Both the position numbers and the translations under genes were made by a program. 33,305 nucleotides of DNA from DASWJQ01 sp036397095 (lineage in GTDB: Bacteria > Chloroflexota > Anaerolineae > Anaerolineales > E44-bin32), in NCBI GenBank assembly GCA_036397095.1, contig DASWJQ010000185.1:1-33305 (forward strand), in the 5' to 3' direction. The notes under the pieces were generated by a model. It saw only the letters and a list, made by a program, of their open reading frames with translations, was not told the origin of the DNA and did no database searches. The number at the start of each line of letters is the position of its first letter. The first letter of the stretch is position 1. Shown in pieces: positions 22,597-31,132 of the stretch.

Positions 22597-24600
22597 ATGG
22601 CGCCTACACCCCGACGTTCGATCGACCCCGCCTATCTTGCAGGGATGTCCTGTCCGATCTGCGGGCGCGACGCGCTCGAATTGAAGGTGATGGACCGGTT
22701 CCCCGATTACATTTCGTGCGGCAACTGCCAATCCCAATTCGTCACCGAAGAAGCCGGCGAGCGTGTGATGTACGGCAAGATCCCGGCCAGCTATCCACGA
22801 ACGAGCCGGTTTGCGCTTCAGCAATGGGTCTGGCCCGAAGCCGTCGCCCGCCGCTCCCTGGAAGAGCGGCCGGCCGAGCGAGCGGCGCCAGTGCCTCCAG
22901 CCCCGGTCGAGCCGGACGTACCGCTCGAACCGGAGCCGGCCCCCACCCCGGAGCCGTCAGGGATGCCGGCGCCGATCGAACCCGAGGCCGAGTACGCCTC
23001 CGAAGTCGAGCAGCCAGACGACAGGCTCATCGAAAAGGAAGCCGAGGCAATAGCTGACGATTCCTTGACACCGGAGTTTGACGAGCCGGCCGGAGCGCAA
23101 GCGGTCCTCGGTTCCGAAGATGCCGATCTGTGGCCTGACGAATTAGAGGAAGAATCCCTGCCGGCCGCGACCGAGCAGGCACTTGGCGACCCACTGGAAG
23201 CCTTCGGCGATTTGGCCGACGACCAGCAAATGGCGGCATTCGACACCATGATCGGGGCAGACGAGCCCGAAGGCCTAGCTGAAGAGCCAGCCGACGCCGA
23301 ACTTCCGGATTGGGCCGCCGAGGCCGAACCGGCCGCAGAAACCGGCTGGCCGCCTGAGCCAATCGAAGACGAACCAGCTGGCTGGCTGGCCGCCGAAGAC
23401 CGGGCCGATGAGGCCGCTGATGAGCTGCCTTTGCCCGAACCCGAGGACTCGGAGCGCACACAATACACCCCGCCGTTTGGGGCCGACTCTGCCCCCGACG
23501 AGGCCGACCTGCCGGGTGACTTTGAGCCTGCGCCGGCCATGCCGGCCTGGTTGCGCGCCGAGGCCGCGGCCGCCTCCGAGCCCGACGATAGCCCGGCGCC
23601 TCCTGCCGAGGCGGACGGCGAGGATTTGTTGGCCGCCCTGTGGGGTGATGAACCGCCTGCGGACGAAGATCCTGAAACCCCAGATGACCTGGCGACCCGC
23701 TTGGGGTTCTCCCAGGAAACCGAGGAGCCTATCCCAATGGAGTCGCAGGAGCCGGACTGGACCGACGACTCCTTCCTGGAAGACCTGGATTTTGAAGATT
23801 CCGAGCGAGCAGGGCTGGAGCAGGAACCCACCTTAGAGGCGGACGCCGAGGAGCAGCCGAGCGAGGCTGCCCTGCAAGCGGCGGCAGCTTACTGGGCTGG
23901 TGCGGCCGCCGAGAAGGCGTCCGAACCCGAGCCGCCGCTAACGCCTGCCCCTGTCGCCGAGCAGGGTGAGGAAGGCCCGGTCGAACGACCGGCCGACGAG
24001 CCCGTCCCCGGGCTGCGCTACCGGGTGGTTCTCACGGACAGTCGCCCGGTCTTCCCCAACGACATGTGCGCCCACTGCACCCGGGCACCGGCCAATGCAC
24101 GTCTGGCCCATACCGCCACCGTTTACCGCGGGGCCGGCCTGGGCGAGCGCCAGATCGTCACCTTCCGGGTCCCGCTGTGCGCCGACTGCCACGCTCGCCA
24201 TTCCGCCCAAAGTGAGGAAGCGGCCAATGCCCGTTTGCAGGCGCACCTGGTCTCACTCCTGGTGGCGCTCATCCTGGTGATTGGCGCCATTGCCATCCGC
24301 CTGGTGGACTTCCAGGGCTCACTCGCGCTCAACCTGGCGATACTGTTCGTTTTGGCGCTGATGGGCTACAGCATCCCGGCCGTACTCCTCTTGATCCGGG
24401 CCGGCCGCTACTCGCAGCCAGCCGATTCGGCTTACGTTGGCTCGACCTTACGTGTGCCGGCCGACACCGAAGGACTTGACACTGCCTTCGAATGGCGCAA
24501 CCAGACCTACGCCGGCCGCTTCCACCAAGTCAACCAGGAGCGGGCCACCGGCAACGTGACCAAGGTACGTGAGCGCTCCTACGAAGGCCCACTGACCTGA
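22597..24600 (+). CDS. Zinc-ribbon protein with long acidic linker and two C-terminal membrane helices
   Basis: A 667-aa protein I cannot assign to a named family. It starts with a zinc ribbon (C19, C22, C41, C44; MSCPICGRD ... ISCGNCQ). Residues about 85-470 are a Glu/Asp/Pro/Ala-rich, probably disordered linker with repeated PEPEPAP-, EEPAD- and DWAAEAEPA-type segments. A second metal site follows (C491, H493, C494 and C528, C531, H532), then two membrane helices (about 540-600) and a soluble tail. The ATG at 22597 has AGGAG 15 nt upstream, which is far; ATG 22645 would cut into the zinc ribbon. The next gene also carries two zinc ribbons. Role unknown; a membrane-tethered scaffold is possible. 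Confidence 0.7.
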   Translation: MAPTPRRSIDPAYLAGMSCPICGRDALELKVMDRFPDYISCGNCQSQFVTEEAGERVMYGKIPASYPRTSRFALQQWVWPEAVARRSLEERPAERAAPVPPAPVEPDVPLEPEPAPTPEPSGMPAPIEPEAEYASEVEQPDDRLIEKEAEAIADDSLTPEFDEPAGAQAVLGSEDADLWPDELEEESLPAATEQALGDPLEAFGDLADDQQMAAFDTMIGADEPEGLAEEPADAELPDWAAEAEPAAETGWPPEPIEDEPAGWLAAEDRADEAADELPLPEPEDSERTQYTPPFGADSAPDEADLPGDFEPAPAMPAWLRAEAAAASEPDDSPAPPAEADGEDLLAALWGDEPPADEDPETPDDLATRLGFSQETEEPIPMESQEPDWTDDSFLEDLDFEDSERAGLEQEPTLEADAEEQPSEAALQAAAAYWAGAAAEKASEPEPPLTPAPVAEQGEEGPVERPADEPVPGLRYRVVLTDSRPVFPNDMCAHCTRAPANARLAHTATVYRGAGLGERQIVTFRVPLCADCHARHSAQSEEAANARLQAHLVSLLVALILVIGAIAIRLVDFQGSLALNLAILFVLALMGYSIPAVLLLIRAGRYSQPADSAYVGSTLRVPADTEGLDTAFEWRNQTYAGRFHQVNQERATGNVTKVRERSYEGPLT

Positions 24601-24616
24601 TGGATGGTCGCGCTCG

Positions 24617-25285
24617 TTGACCTCGGACGAGCACCCGCTCGCAACAACCTGCCCCGAGTGCCAGGGGCCGATGCGCCGCCTGCCGACGCTCGACGGTGGC
24701 TACTTGCTCGCCTGCGATGCCTGTGGCCACCAGCAAACGGTGCCGCCGCAAGCAACGGTCGACGGCGAGCCGCCTTCTGAGGATCCACCAGCAAGTGCCG
24801 GCACACCGGCCGTCATTCCGCCCCGCGACCCCACCGAGACGACCGAACGCTTCCGCAAACTGACCGCCGGCGGGGAGCAGACCCCGCAGGAGTGGCCGGA
24901 GGAAGTCCTTGAGTCGCTGCCCCCGGAGGCCCGTCAACAATTGGCACAGCGCGCTAAGAAGGAAGCAGCACGCGGCGAGCAGGGCACCGTATCGGCCGAT
25001 TGGGAACAACACTTGCGTTCCCACGGGTACTACTTGGATACGGACCATCGCGGCACACGGCTCAGCGGGCAAGGGCCCCGGCCGGGCACTGGTGACCTGT
25101 CGGCCTACGATGTCGTGCGGCTGGCGGCCGACCTCGACGGCGGCCTTCCGGCGCCCGAAAGCCGGCGCAAGTGTCCTCACTGCCAGGCCGTCATCTCGAT
25201 GCAGGCCGCCAATTGCCCCTGGTGCGGCAAAACCGTCTCGTCCAACGCCGGCCCGACCCCCGACGAAACGCCCTCCAACCAATAG
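24617..25285 (+). CDS. Small protein with N- and C-terminal zinc ribbons
   Basis: A 222-aa hydrophilic protein, not recognised as a named family. Both ends carry a four-Cys zinc ribbon: CPECQGPMRRLPTLDGG..CDAC near residues 12-36, and KCPHCQAVISMQAANCPWCG near residues 185-205. Between them lie a Pro/Glu-rich linker and a charged helix (LPPEARQQLAQRAKKEAAR). The TTG at 24617 is the only start that keeps the first ribbon; no good ribosome site is seen, and coupling to the gene ending 17 nt upstream is likely. Possibly a nucleic-acid or protein adaptor; no function can be given. Confidence 0.62.
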   Translation: MTSDEHPLATTCPECQGPMRRLPTLDGGYLLACDACGHQQTVPPQATVDGEPPSEDPPASAGTPAVIPPRDPTETTERFRKLTAGGEQTPQEWPEEVLESLPPEARQQLAQRAKKEAARGEQGTVSADWEQHLRSHGYYLDTDHRGTRLSGQGPRPGTGDLSAYDVVRLAADLDGGLPAPESRRKCPHCQAVISMQAANCPWCGKTVSSNAGPTPDETPSNQ

Positions 25286-25290
25286 CAAAA

Positions 25291-25306
25291 TCCCCCTCGC
25301 GGGGGA
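25291..25306. terminator. Weak hairpin between the zinc-ribbon gene and uvrA
   Basis: TCCCCC-TCGC-GGGGGA, a 6-bp stem just after the stop at 25285. On the minus strand it is followed by TTTTGC, but on the plus strand, where it would be needed, no U-tract follows. A terminator role is only possible. Confidence 0.3.
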
Positions 25307-25339
25307 AGTCTGGTCTTCGGCTTACATAGGCCGGTCCGT

Positions 25340-25345
25340 TATAAT
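25340..25345 (+). promoter_or_regulatory. -10 box of uvrA
   Basis: A perfect TATAAT, 47 nt before the uvrA ATG. The predicted leader is about 40 nt. The -35 region is weak. No LexA-type operator palindrome was recognised near it. Confidence 0.5.
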
Positions 25346-25392
25346 TCGCTGTTGCCCTCTTCCCGTTGGTTGCGACAGGTGCGGTTGGCTCG

Positions 25393-28272
25393 ATGGCCCA
25401 GGACAAGATCACCGTTGTCGGTGCTCGCGAACACAATCTTAAGAACATCAGCCTGGAGATCCCTCGCGACAAACTGGTAGTCATCTCCGGCTTGTCCGGT
25501 TCGGGCAAGTCATCGCTTGCATTCGACACCATCTTCGCCGAAGGTCAGCGCCGCTACGTCGAATCGCTCAGCGCCTACGCCCGCCAGTTCCTTGGCCAGC
25601 TCAACAAACCCGATGTCGACTACATCGAAGGCCTGTCGCCGGCGATCTCAATCGACCAGCGCGGTGTCTCGCACAACCCGCGTTCGACGGTCGGCACCGT
25701 CACCGAGGTCTACGACTACCTGCGCCTGCTGTTCGCCCGCATCGGCGTCCCCCACTGCCCGATTTGCGGCCGGCTGGTGATGAAACAGTCGGCCCAAGAG
25801 ATTGTCGATTCGATCCGGCAGCTGCCGAACGACAGCCGGCTGATGCTGCTGGCGCCGCTGGTCCGGGGCCGCAAGGGCACGCACCAGGGTGCGCTCGACG
25901 AAATCCGTCGCTCCGGGTTCATTCGGGCGCGGATTGACGGCGAAGTGCGCTCGATTGAAGACGACATTGAGCTCGATCGTTACAAGAACCACACGATAGA
26001 GATCGTCATCGACCGGCTGGTTCTCCAGGAGCCCGACAGCCCGGAAGAGAGCGATGCCTTCCTCAGCCGGCTGACTGACTCGGTGGAAACCGCACTGCGT
26101 TGGGGCGATGGTTCGCTGATCGCCGCCAACTTGGACGGCCAGGAATCGAATGACATCCCATTTTCGGAAGACCTGGCCTGCCCAGAGCACGGGACGACGA
26201 TCGCCGAAATCGAACCGCGCACGTTTTCCTTCAATACACCACACGGCGCGTGTCCAACCTGTCAGGGCTTAGGTACGCGGCTCGAGATCGACCCCGACCG
26301 GATCATCCCTGACCCGTCGATGTCATTAGCTGAAGGCGCGGTGATCGCGCTCGAGTGGTCCAGCCGGGATGGCGAGCGGCGCAGTTACTACTGGCAGCTG
26401 GTCGAAGCCGTCGCCGAGCACTACGATATCGATCTGGAGTCGCCGGTCGCCGAACTGCCTGGCGACAAGCTCGACCTGGTGCTGTATGGCACCAACGGCA
26501 AGGAAGTCGAGGTGCACTATGTCGGCCGCAATGGGCGCAAATCGGAATACTCGACTGCCTTCGAAGGCGTGATCGGCAACCTGGAGCGGCGCTACCAGGA
26601 AACCACCTCCAATTACGTGCGCGGCAAGATCCAGGAGTTCATGTCGGAAAAGCCGTGCCCGGCCTGTCAAGGCGCTCGGTTACGCCCCGAAGCGCTGGCC
26701 GTCACCATCGACGACACCAGCATCAAGCAGGTGACTGACTGGCCGGTGGCCGCCAGCCTACAGTGGATCGAGAAACTCCAGTCGGCCCGAGGGCCGCTCA
26801 ACAAGCGCGCCCGGACCATCGCCGAACGCGTCCTGCGCGAGGTTCACGACCGGCTCGATTTCCTGGTCGACGTCGGACTCGACTACCTGACCCTCAACCG
26901 GTCGGCCGGCACGCTGTCGGGCGGCGAAGCCCAGCGCATCCGATTGGCAACTCAGATTGGCTCGCGCCTGATGGGCGTGCTCTATGTCCTGGATGAGCCC
27001 TCGATCGGACTGCACCCGCGCGACAACGACCGGCTGATCCATACGCTGGAAGGCATGCGCGACCTGGGCAACACCGTGCTGGTGGTCGAGCATGACGAAG
27101 CCACCATGCGCGCCGCCGACTGGATTATCGATTTGGGCCCGGGCGCCGGCGAAGCCGGCGGCGAGGTAGTGGCCGAGGGCACGGTGGCCCAGGTGGCCAA
27201 GGTCAAACGCTCGGTTACCGGCCGTTTTCTGGCCGGCGACCTTGAGTTGCCGGTCCCCGACGAACGCCGGCCGGGCAAGGGCAAGCACCTTCAAGTCATT
27301 GGCGCCCGCGAAAACAACTTAAAGGACATCGACGTCAGCATTCCGCTGGGTAAGTTCGTGTGCATCACCGGCGTTTCGGGCTCGGGTAAGTCGACCCTGA
27401 TGGTCGAAGTGCTGTACAAGGGCCTGGCCAACCAACTGCACGGTTCGCGTGAGCTGGCCGGGGATCACGATCGAATCGACGGCGTCGAGCACATCGACAA
27501 GGTCATCAATATCGACCAGAGCCCGATCGGCCGCACGCCGCGCTCCAATCCCGGTACCTACACCGGCGTGTTCGACCATATCCGCTCGTTATTCAGCGAG
27601 CTGCCGGAGTCCAAGATCCGCGGCTACAAACCCGGCCGCTTCTCCTTCAATGTGCGCGGTGGCCGCTGTGAGGCTTGCCAGGGGCAGGGCCAGCTCAAGA
27701 TCGAGATGCAGTTCCTGCCGGATATCTATGTGCCCTGCGAGGTGTGCAGCGGCAGCCGTTACAACCGGGAGACCCTGCAGATTCGGTTCAAGGGCCGCAG
27801 CATTGCCGACTTGCTCGACACCACTATCGAGGAAGGCACCGAGTTCTTTGCGGTCTTCGATCCCATCAAACGCCGCTTGGAGACGTTGCAGGCCGTCGGC
27901 CTGGGTTACCTCAAGATCGGCCAACCGGCGCCAACACTATCCGGCGGTGAGGCCCAGCGCGTCAAGTTGTCCCGCGAGCTGTCCAAAGTCAGCACCGGCA
28001 ACACGCTGTACGTCCTCGACGAGCCTTCGGTTGGCCTGCATGCCGCCGACGTCCACAAGTTGATCGAAGTCCTGCAGCAATTGGTCGATGCCGGCAACAC
28101 CGTTCTGATCATCGAGCACCATCCCGACATCGTCAAAGTGGCCGATTGGGTGATCGACCTGGGCCCGGAGGGCGGTGATGCAGGCGGGCGAGTCGTCGCC
28201 GAAGGCACACCCGAGCAGATCGTCAAGACCCCCGGTTCTCACACCGGAACCTTCCTCGAATCTCACTTGTAG
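25393..28272 (+). CDS. uvrA: Excinuclease ABC subunit A
   Basis: Damage-recognition ATPase of nucleotide excision repair, 959 aa, normal length. Both ATPase modules are complete: GLSGSGKSSLAFDT with LSGGEAQRIRLATQIGS and LYVLDEPSIGLHP, then GVSGSGKSTLMVEVL with LSGGEAQRVKLSREL and LYVLDEPSVGLHA. Zinc-site pairs CPEHG/CPTCQGLG and CEACQGQG/CEVCSGSRY are present, as is RYVESLSAYARQFL of the N-terminal region. The ATG at 25393 (MAQDKITVVGARE) fits the family; the frame from TTG 25366 adds 9 unconserved residues. No uvrB or uvrC nearby. A hairpin at 25291-25306 separates it from the upstream operon. Confidence 0.97.
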   Translation: MAQDKITVVGAREHNLKNISLEIPRDKLVVISGLSGSGKSSLAFDTIFAEGQRRYVESLSAYARQFLGQLNKPDVDYIEGLSPAISIDQRGVSHNPRSTVGTVTEVYDYLRLLFARIGVPHCPICGRLVMKQSAQEIVDSIRQLPNDSRLMLLAPLVRGRKGTHQGALDEIRRSGFIRARIDGEVRSIEDDIELDRYKNHTIEIVIDRLVLQEPDSPEESDAFLSRLTDSVETALRWGDGSLIAANLDGQESNDIPFSEDLACPEHGTTIAEIEPRTFSFNTPHGACPTCQGLGTRLEIDPDRIIPDPSMSLAEGAVIALEWSSRDGERRSYYWQLVEAVAEHYDIDLESPVAELPGDKLDLVLYGTNGKEVEVHYVGRNGRKSEYSTAFEGVIGNLERRYQETTSNYVRGKIQEFMSEKPCPACQGARLRPEALAVTIDDTSIKQVTDWPVAASLQWIEKLQSARGPLNKRARTIAERVLREVHDRLDFLVDVGLDYLTLNRSAGTLSGGEAQRIRLATQIGSRLMGVLYVLDEPSIGLHPRDNDRLIHTLEGMRDLGNTVLVVEHDEATMRAADWIIDLGPGAGEAGGEVVAEGTVAQVAKVKRSVTGRFLAGDLELPVPDERRPGKGKHLQVIGARENNLKDIDVSIPLGKFVCITGVSGSGKSTLMVEVLYKGLANQLHGSRELAGDHDRIDGVEHIDKVINIDQSPIGRTPRSNPGTYTGVFDHIRSLFSELPESKIRGYKPGRFSFNVRGGRCEACQGQGQLKIEMQFLPDIYVPCEVCSGSRYNRETLQIRFKGRSIADLLDTTIEEGTEFFAVFDPIKRRLETLQAVGLGYLKIGQPAPTLSGGEAQRVKLSRELSKVSTGNTLYVLDEPSVGLHAADVHKLIEVLQQLVDAGNTVLIIEHHPDIVKVADWVIDLGPEGGDAGGRVVAEGTPEQIVKTPGSHTGTFLESHL

Positions 28273-28394
28273 TTCAGCCAGCAATGCTACCAATTGGTGA
28301 CAGGTTTCATCAGCAATAGTGACAACTGTTGCTATTGGGCTGCCCGGCAGACGGCATACCATCTGTTTGGCCTGAAAGCCTGGGAGTGGTTGGG

Positions 28395-29828
28395 ATGGAT
28401 TGGAAACTGGGAGCCGAACTGCCAATCGACCGTAAGGCGCGCGCCAATGCCTTCCGCTACACACCCGCCGAGCGGCCGCCGGAGCTTCGGGTATGCGACT
28501 TTGAGCCGGCGCTCCAGGCGCTGACACCCGAACAAGTACGCTCGATTGCTTCCGTATGCCTGCATTGCCCCGACCCGGCGCCATGCCAGCAGGCCTGCCC
28601 GGTGCACAACGACATTCCGACCGCCATGTGGCTTATTGAACAGGGCGACTTCATCGGGGCGTCCGACGTCTACCGCCAGACGAGCAGCTTGCCCGAGGTC
28701 TGTGGGCTGGTTTGCCCGCACGACAGCTTGTGTCAGGGCGCCTGCGTCCGCATCAAGGCCGGCGATCCAGTCCTGACCGGCGCCTTGGAAGCGTTCGTCA
28801 CCGACTACGCCCGCCAGGCGGGCCATGGCGCGCTGCCGGTTGGCCTGGACAGCGGAAGGCACGTGGCGATCGTCGGTTCAGGACCCTCGGGCTTGGCCTG
28901 TGCCGCCCGCCTGCGGGCAGCCGGCCATGCCGTCACCATTTTCGAACGCAACCCGGCGCCAGGTGGCTTATTGCTTTATGGCATCCCCGATTTCAAGCTG
29001 CCGGCTGGCGTCGTCGAGCAATCCATCGACGCCTTCATTGAGGCCGGCGTTGAGTTCAAGTTGGCTGACCCGGTAGGTCCCGATCACACGGTCGACGATC
29101 TGCTGTCCGAGGGCTTCGATGCAGCCTATCTGGCAGTTGGCACCTGGGTCGATGCCGCTGTCGACATCCCCGGAACCGATCTGCCCGGTGTCTTCCAGGC
29201 CAGCGGCTTCCTGATGCAGTCCAAGGTTGATCCAGATCTGCTTCCGCCGGACGCCCAGCCCCCGGTCGAGATTGGTCAGCGGGTCGTCGTCATCGGCGGC
29301 GGCGACACCGCCTCCGACTGCTTGCGCACGGCCCTGCGCCTGGGCGCGGCCGAGGTTACCTGCCTCTACCGACGCACCGAACCCGAGATGCCTGGCAACG
29401 CCCACGACCGTCTCCATGCCGAAGAAGAGGGCGCCCAATTCCGCTTCCTAACCCAGCCGATCCGCTTTCTTGCCGGTAAGGACGGCCGGGTGGCGGCGGT
29501 CGAGTGCCTGTCGTGCCGCCTGGGCGCACGCGATTCGAGCGGCCGGCGCCGGCCAGTACCGATCGAGGGCAGCAACTTCCTGGTGCCAGCCAACACTGTG
29601 GTGCTGGCGCTCGGCTATTGGCCAGATCCCACGTTGGGTGAGACCACACCTGACCTCGAGACCCGCAATTGGGGGCTGATCGTGGCCGACCCGGAAACCG
29701 GCGCCACCACGCGGCCGGGCGTGTTTGCCGGCGGCGACGCCGTCACCGGCCCCGACCTGGTCGTGACGGCCATGCGCGCCGGTCACCGGGCCGCCGAATC
29801 GATCAGTGCTTTCCTGACAGACAACTAA
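28395..29828 (+). CDS. GltD-like NAD(P)H-dependent flavoprotein (glutamate synthase small-subunit family)
   Basis: A 477-aa FAD/NAD(P) oxidoreductase with an N-terminal iron-sulfur domain. Cysteines C55, C58, C64, C68 (CLHCPDPAPCQQAC) and C103, C107, C113, C117 (CGLVCPHDSLCQGAC) are those of the GltD/NfnB type. FAD binding is GSGPSGLACAARL (161-173), with GGLLLYGIPDFKLP after it. The nucleotide domain has VVIGGGDTASDCLRTAL. The C-terminal GVFAGGDAVTGPDLVVTAMRAG closes the FAD site. In glutamate synthase this subunit feeds electrons to GltB, but no gltB is in the window, so the partner could differ. ATG 28395 has GGGAG 8 nt upstream and fits the family; the TTG at 28329 adds a low-quality extension. 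Confidence 0.85.
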   Translation: MDWKLGAELPIDRKARANAFRYTPAERPPELRVCDFEPALQALTPEQVRSIASVCLHCPDPAPCQQACPVHNDIPTAMWLIEQGDFIGASDVYRQTSSLPEVCGLVCPHDSLCQGACVRIKAGDPVLTGALEAFVTDYARQAGHGALPVGLDSGRHVAIVGSGPSGLACAARLRAAGHAVTIFERNPAPGGLLLYGIPDFKLPAGVVEQSIDAFIEAGVEFKLADPVGPDHTVDDLLSEGFDAAYLAVGTWVDAAVDIPGTDLPGVFQASGFLMQSKVDPDLLPPDAQPPVEIGQRVVVIGGGDTASDCLRTALRLGAAEVTCLYRRTEPEMPGNAHDRLHAEEEGAQFRFLTQPIRFLAGKDGRVAAVECLSCRLGARDSSGRRRPVPIEGSNFLVPANTVVLALGYWPDPTLGETTPDLETRNWGLIVADPETGATTRPGVFAGGDAVTGPDLVVTAMRAGHRAAESISAFLTDN

Positions 29829-29888
29829 CCCATCCTTCCCCCTTCCTTGGCAACCGTCCCCCCGGTGTAGGCGGTTGCGCGTCCGCGC

Positions 29889-29894
29889 TAGAAT
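29889..29894 (+). promoter_or_regulatory. -10 box of queG, implying a leaderless message
   Basis: TAGAAT ends 7 nt before the ATG at 29902. Transcription would begin at or right before the start codon. No ribosome site is present. A 7-bp inverted repeat (GCAACCG 29850-29856 / CGGTTGC 29872-29878) lies just upstream. Confidence 0.55.
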
Positions 29895-29901
29895 GCCTGC
29901 G

Positions 29902-31080
29902 ATGAATGAGCCCGTGCACTCACCGGACCAGCTAAAGTCTCGTCTGCGCCGGCGGGCCAGCGACCTTGGCTTTGACCTGTTCGGGGTGACCACACCCGAC
30001 CCGCCGCCGCACCTCGACGTGTATCAGCGGTGGTTGGACCATGACCGGCATGGCCAAATGGCCTACCTGGCGACCGACCGCGCCCATCGCGTGCGCTCCG
30101 ATCCTCGCCGGCTGCTCTCTTCGTGCCAATCGATCCTGGTGCTGGGCATGAACTACCTGCCGCACGACCCGGCGCCGGCCGAGCGGTCGCAGGCGCGGGT
30201 GGCCGCCTATGCCCTGGGCGATGACTACCACGACGTCATCCCGCAACGCCTCGAGCGACTGATTGCCGACTTGGAAAGCTGGGTCGGGCGGTCCATTCCC
30301 CACCGGATTCATACCGACACCGGACCGATCCTTGAGCGTGAGCTGGCGCAGCGGGCCGGCCTGGGTTGGATTGGGAAGAACACCTGCCTGATCCACCCGC
30401 AACGCGGCTCCTACTTCTTCCTGGCGGAGGTGCTGCTCGGCCTCGGACTGCCAGCCGATCAGCCGATGCGGGCCGATCATTGTGGCAGCTGCACGCGCTG
30501 TCTGGAAGCCTGTCCGACTGCCTGCATCCTGCCCGACCGAACGCTCGACGCCAGCCGCTGTATTTCCTACCTGACCATCGAACTGCGCGGCGACCTGACA
30601 GCCGAACAGCGCCGGTTGGCCGGCGATTGGGTCTTCGGTTGCGACGTGTGCCAGCAGGTTTGCCCCTGGAACCAGCGCTTCGCCGAGCCGACCGACGATC
30701 CGGTCTACCAAACTCGCCCGTTTCTACAGCAGGCTGGCTTGACCGAATTCCTCCAGCTCGACACTCCGGCGTACCAGGAAGCAATGCGCGGAAGCCCCCT
30801 CAAACGGGCCAAGCGAGCAGGACTCGTGCGCAACGCGGCCGCCGCCGCCGGCAATCTGCGGCTAGTCGAGACGGCCCAGGCTCTGGAAGGGGTGCTCAAG
30901 GGGGATCCGGCGCCGGAAGCCCGCGCCACCGCCGCGTGGGCGCTCGCACAAATAGAGCCGGGCCGCGCCCGTCCCGCACTCCTGGCGGCCCTGGCCCAAG
31001 AGACCGATCCGGCGGTGCGGCGGGAGATCGAGAAGGCCCTTCCCGACAGAGGCGCCCGGGAAACCAGCACCGGTGAATGA
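29902..31080 (+). CDS. queG: Epoxyqueuosine reductase
   Basis: Cobalamin- and iron-sulfur-dependent enzyme that reduces epoxyqueuosine to queuosine in tRNA, the last step of the pathway begun by tgt. The N-terminal part has GFDLFGVTTPD, RHGQMAYLATDRAHR and DTGPILERELAQRAGLGWIGKNTCLI. The two 4Fe-4S motifs are CGSCTRCLEACPTACI and CDVCQQVCPWNQRF. After about residue 300, Ala/Leu-rich HEAT-like repeats (LKRAKRAGLVRNAAAAAGNL, EARATAAWALAQI, VRREIEKAL) bind tRNA in the family. At 392 aa it is of usual length for the HEAT-containing form. ATG 29902 is chosen because the in-frame ATG 29893 lies inside the -10 box. Confidence 0.95.
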   Translation: MNEPVHSPDQLKSRLRRRASDLGFDLFGVTTPDPPPHLDVYQRWLDHDRHGQMAYLATDRAHRVRSDPRRLLSSCQSILVLGMNYLPHDPAPAERSQARVAAYALGDDYHDVIPQRLERLIADLESWVGRSIPHRIHTDTGPILERELAQRAGLGWIGKNTCLIHPQRGSYFFLAEVLLGLGLPADQPMRADHCGSCTRCLEACPTACILPDRTLDASRCISYLTIELRGDLTAEQRRLAGDWVFGCDVCQQVCPWNQRFAEPTDDPVYQTRPFLQQAGLTEFLQLDTPAYQEAMRGSPLKRAKRAGLVRNAAAAAGNLRLVETAQALEGVLKGDPAPEARATAAWALAQIEPGRARPALLAALAQETDPAVRREIEKALPDRGARETSTGE

Positions 31081-31082
31081 AC

Positions 31083-31113
31083 ACGCCCCCAAGATTGGGG
31101 GCGTCAGGTTTGT
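31083..31113 (+). terminator. Hairpin after queG, probable terminator
   Basis: ACGCCCCC (31083-31090), loop AAGATT, GGGGGCGT (31097-31104), followed by CAGGTTTGT and a run of TG dinucleotides. The 8-bp stem is perfect and begins 3 nt after the queG stop. The U-tract is poor. It sits between converging genes and may serve both. Confidence 0.55.
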
Positions 31114-31132
31114 GTGTGTGTCTGGCTGACGG

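Noticed and set aside
22818..23831. Ser/Gly-rich 337-codon minus-strand frame
   Set aside because: It is the complement of the Glu/Pro/Ala codons of the acidic linker; composition alone explains it.
28273..28394. Spacer between uvrA and the GltD-like gene as a regulatory RNA
   Set aside because: Only short dyads are present (ACCAATTGGT; CAATAG/CTATTG); no consistent structure or promoter could be drawn.
29850..29878. Inverted repeat GCAACCG/CGGTTGC as the terminator of the GltD-like gene
   Set aside because: The loop is 15 nt and no U-tract follows; it could as well be upstream promoter DNA of queG.
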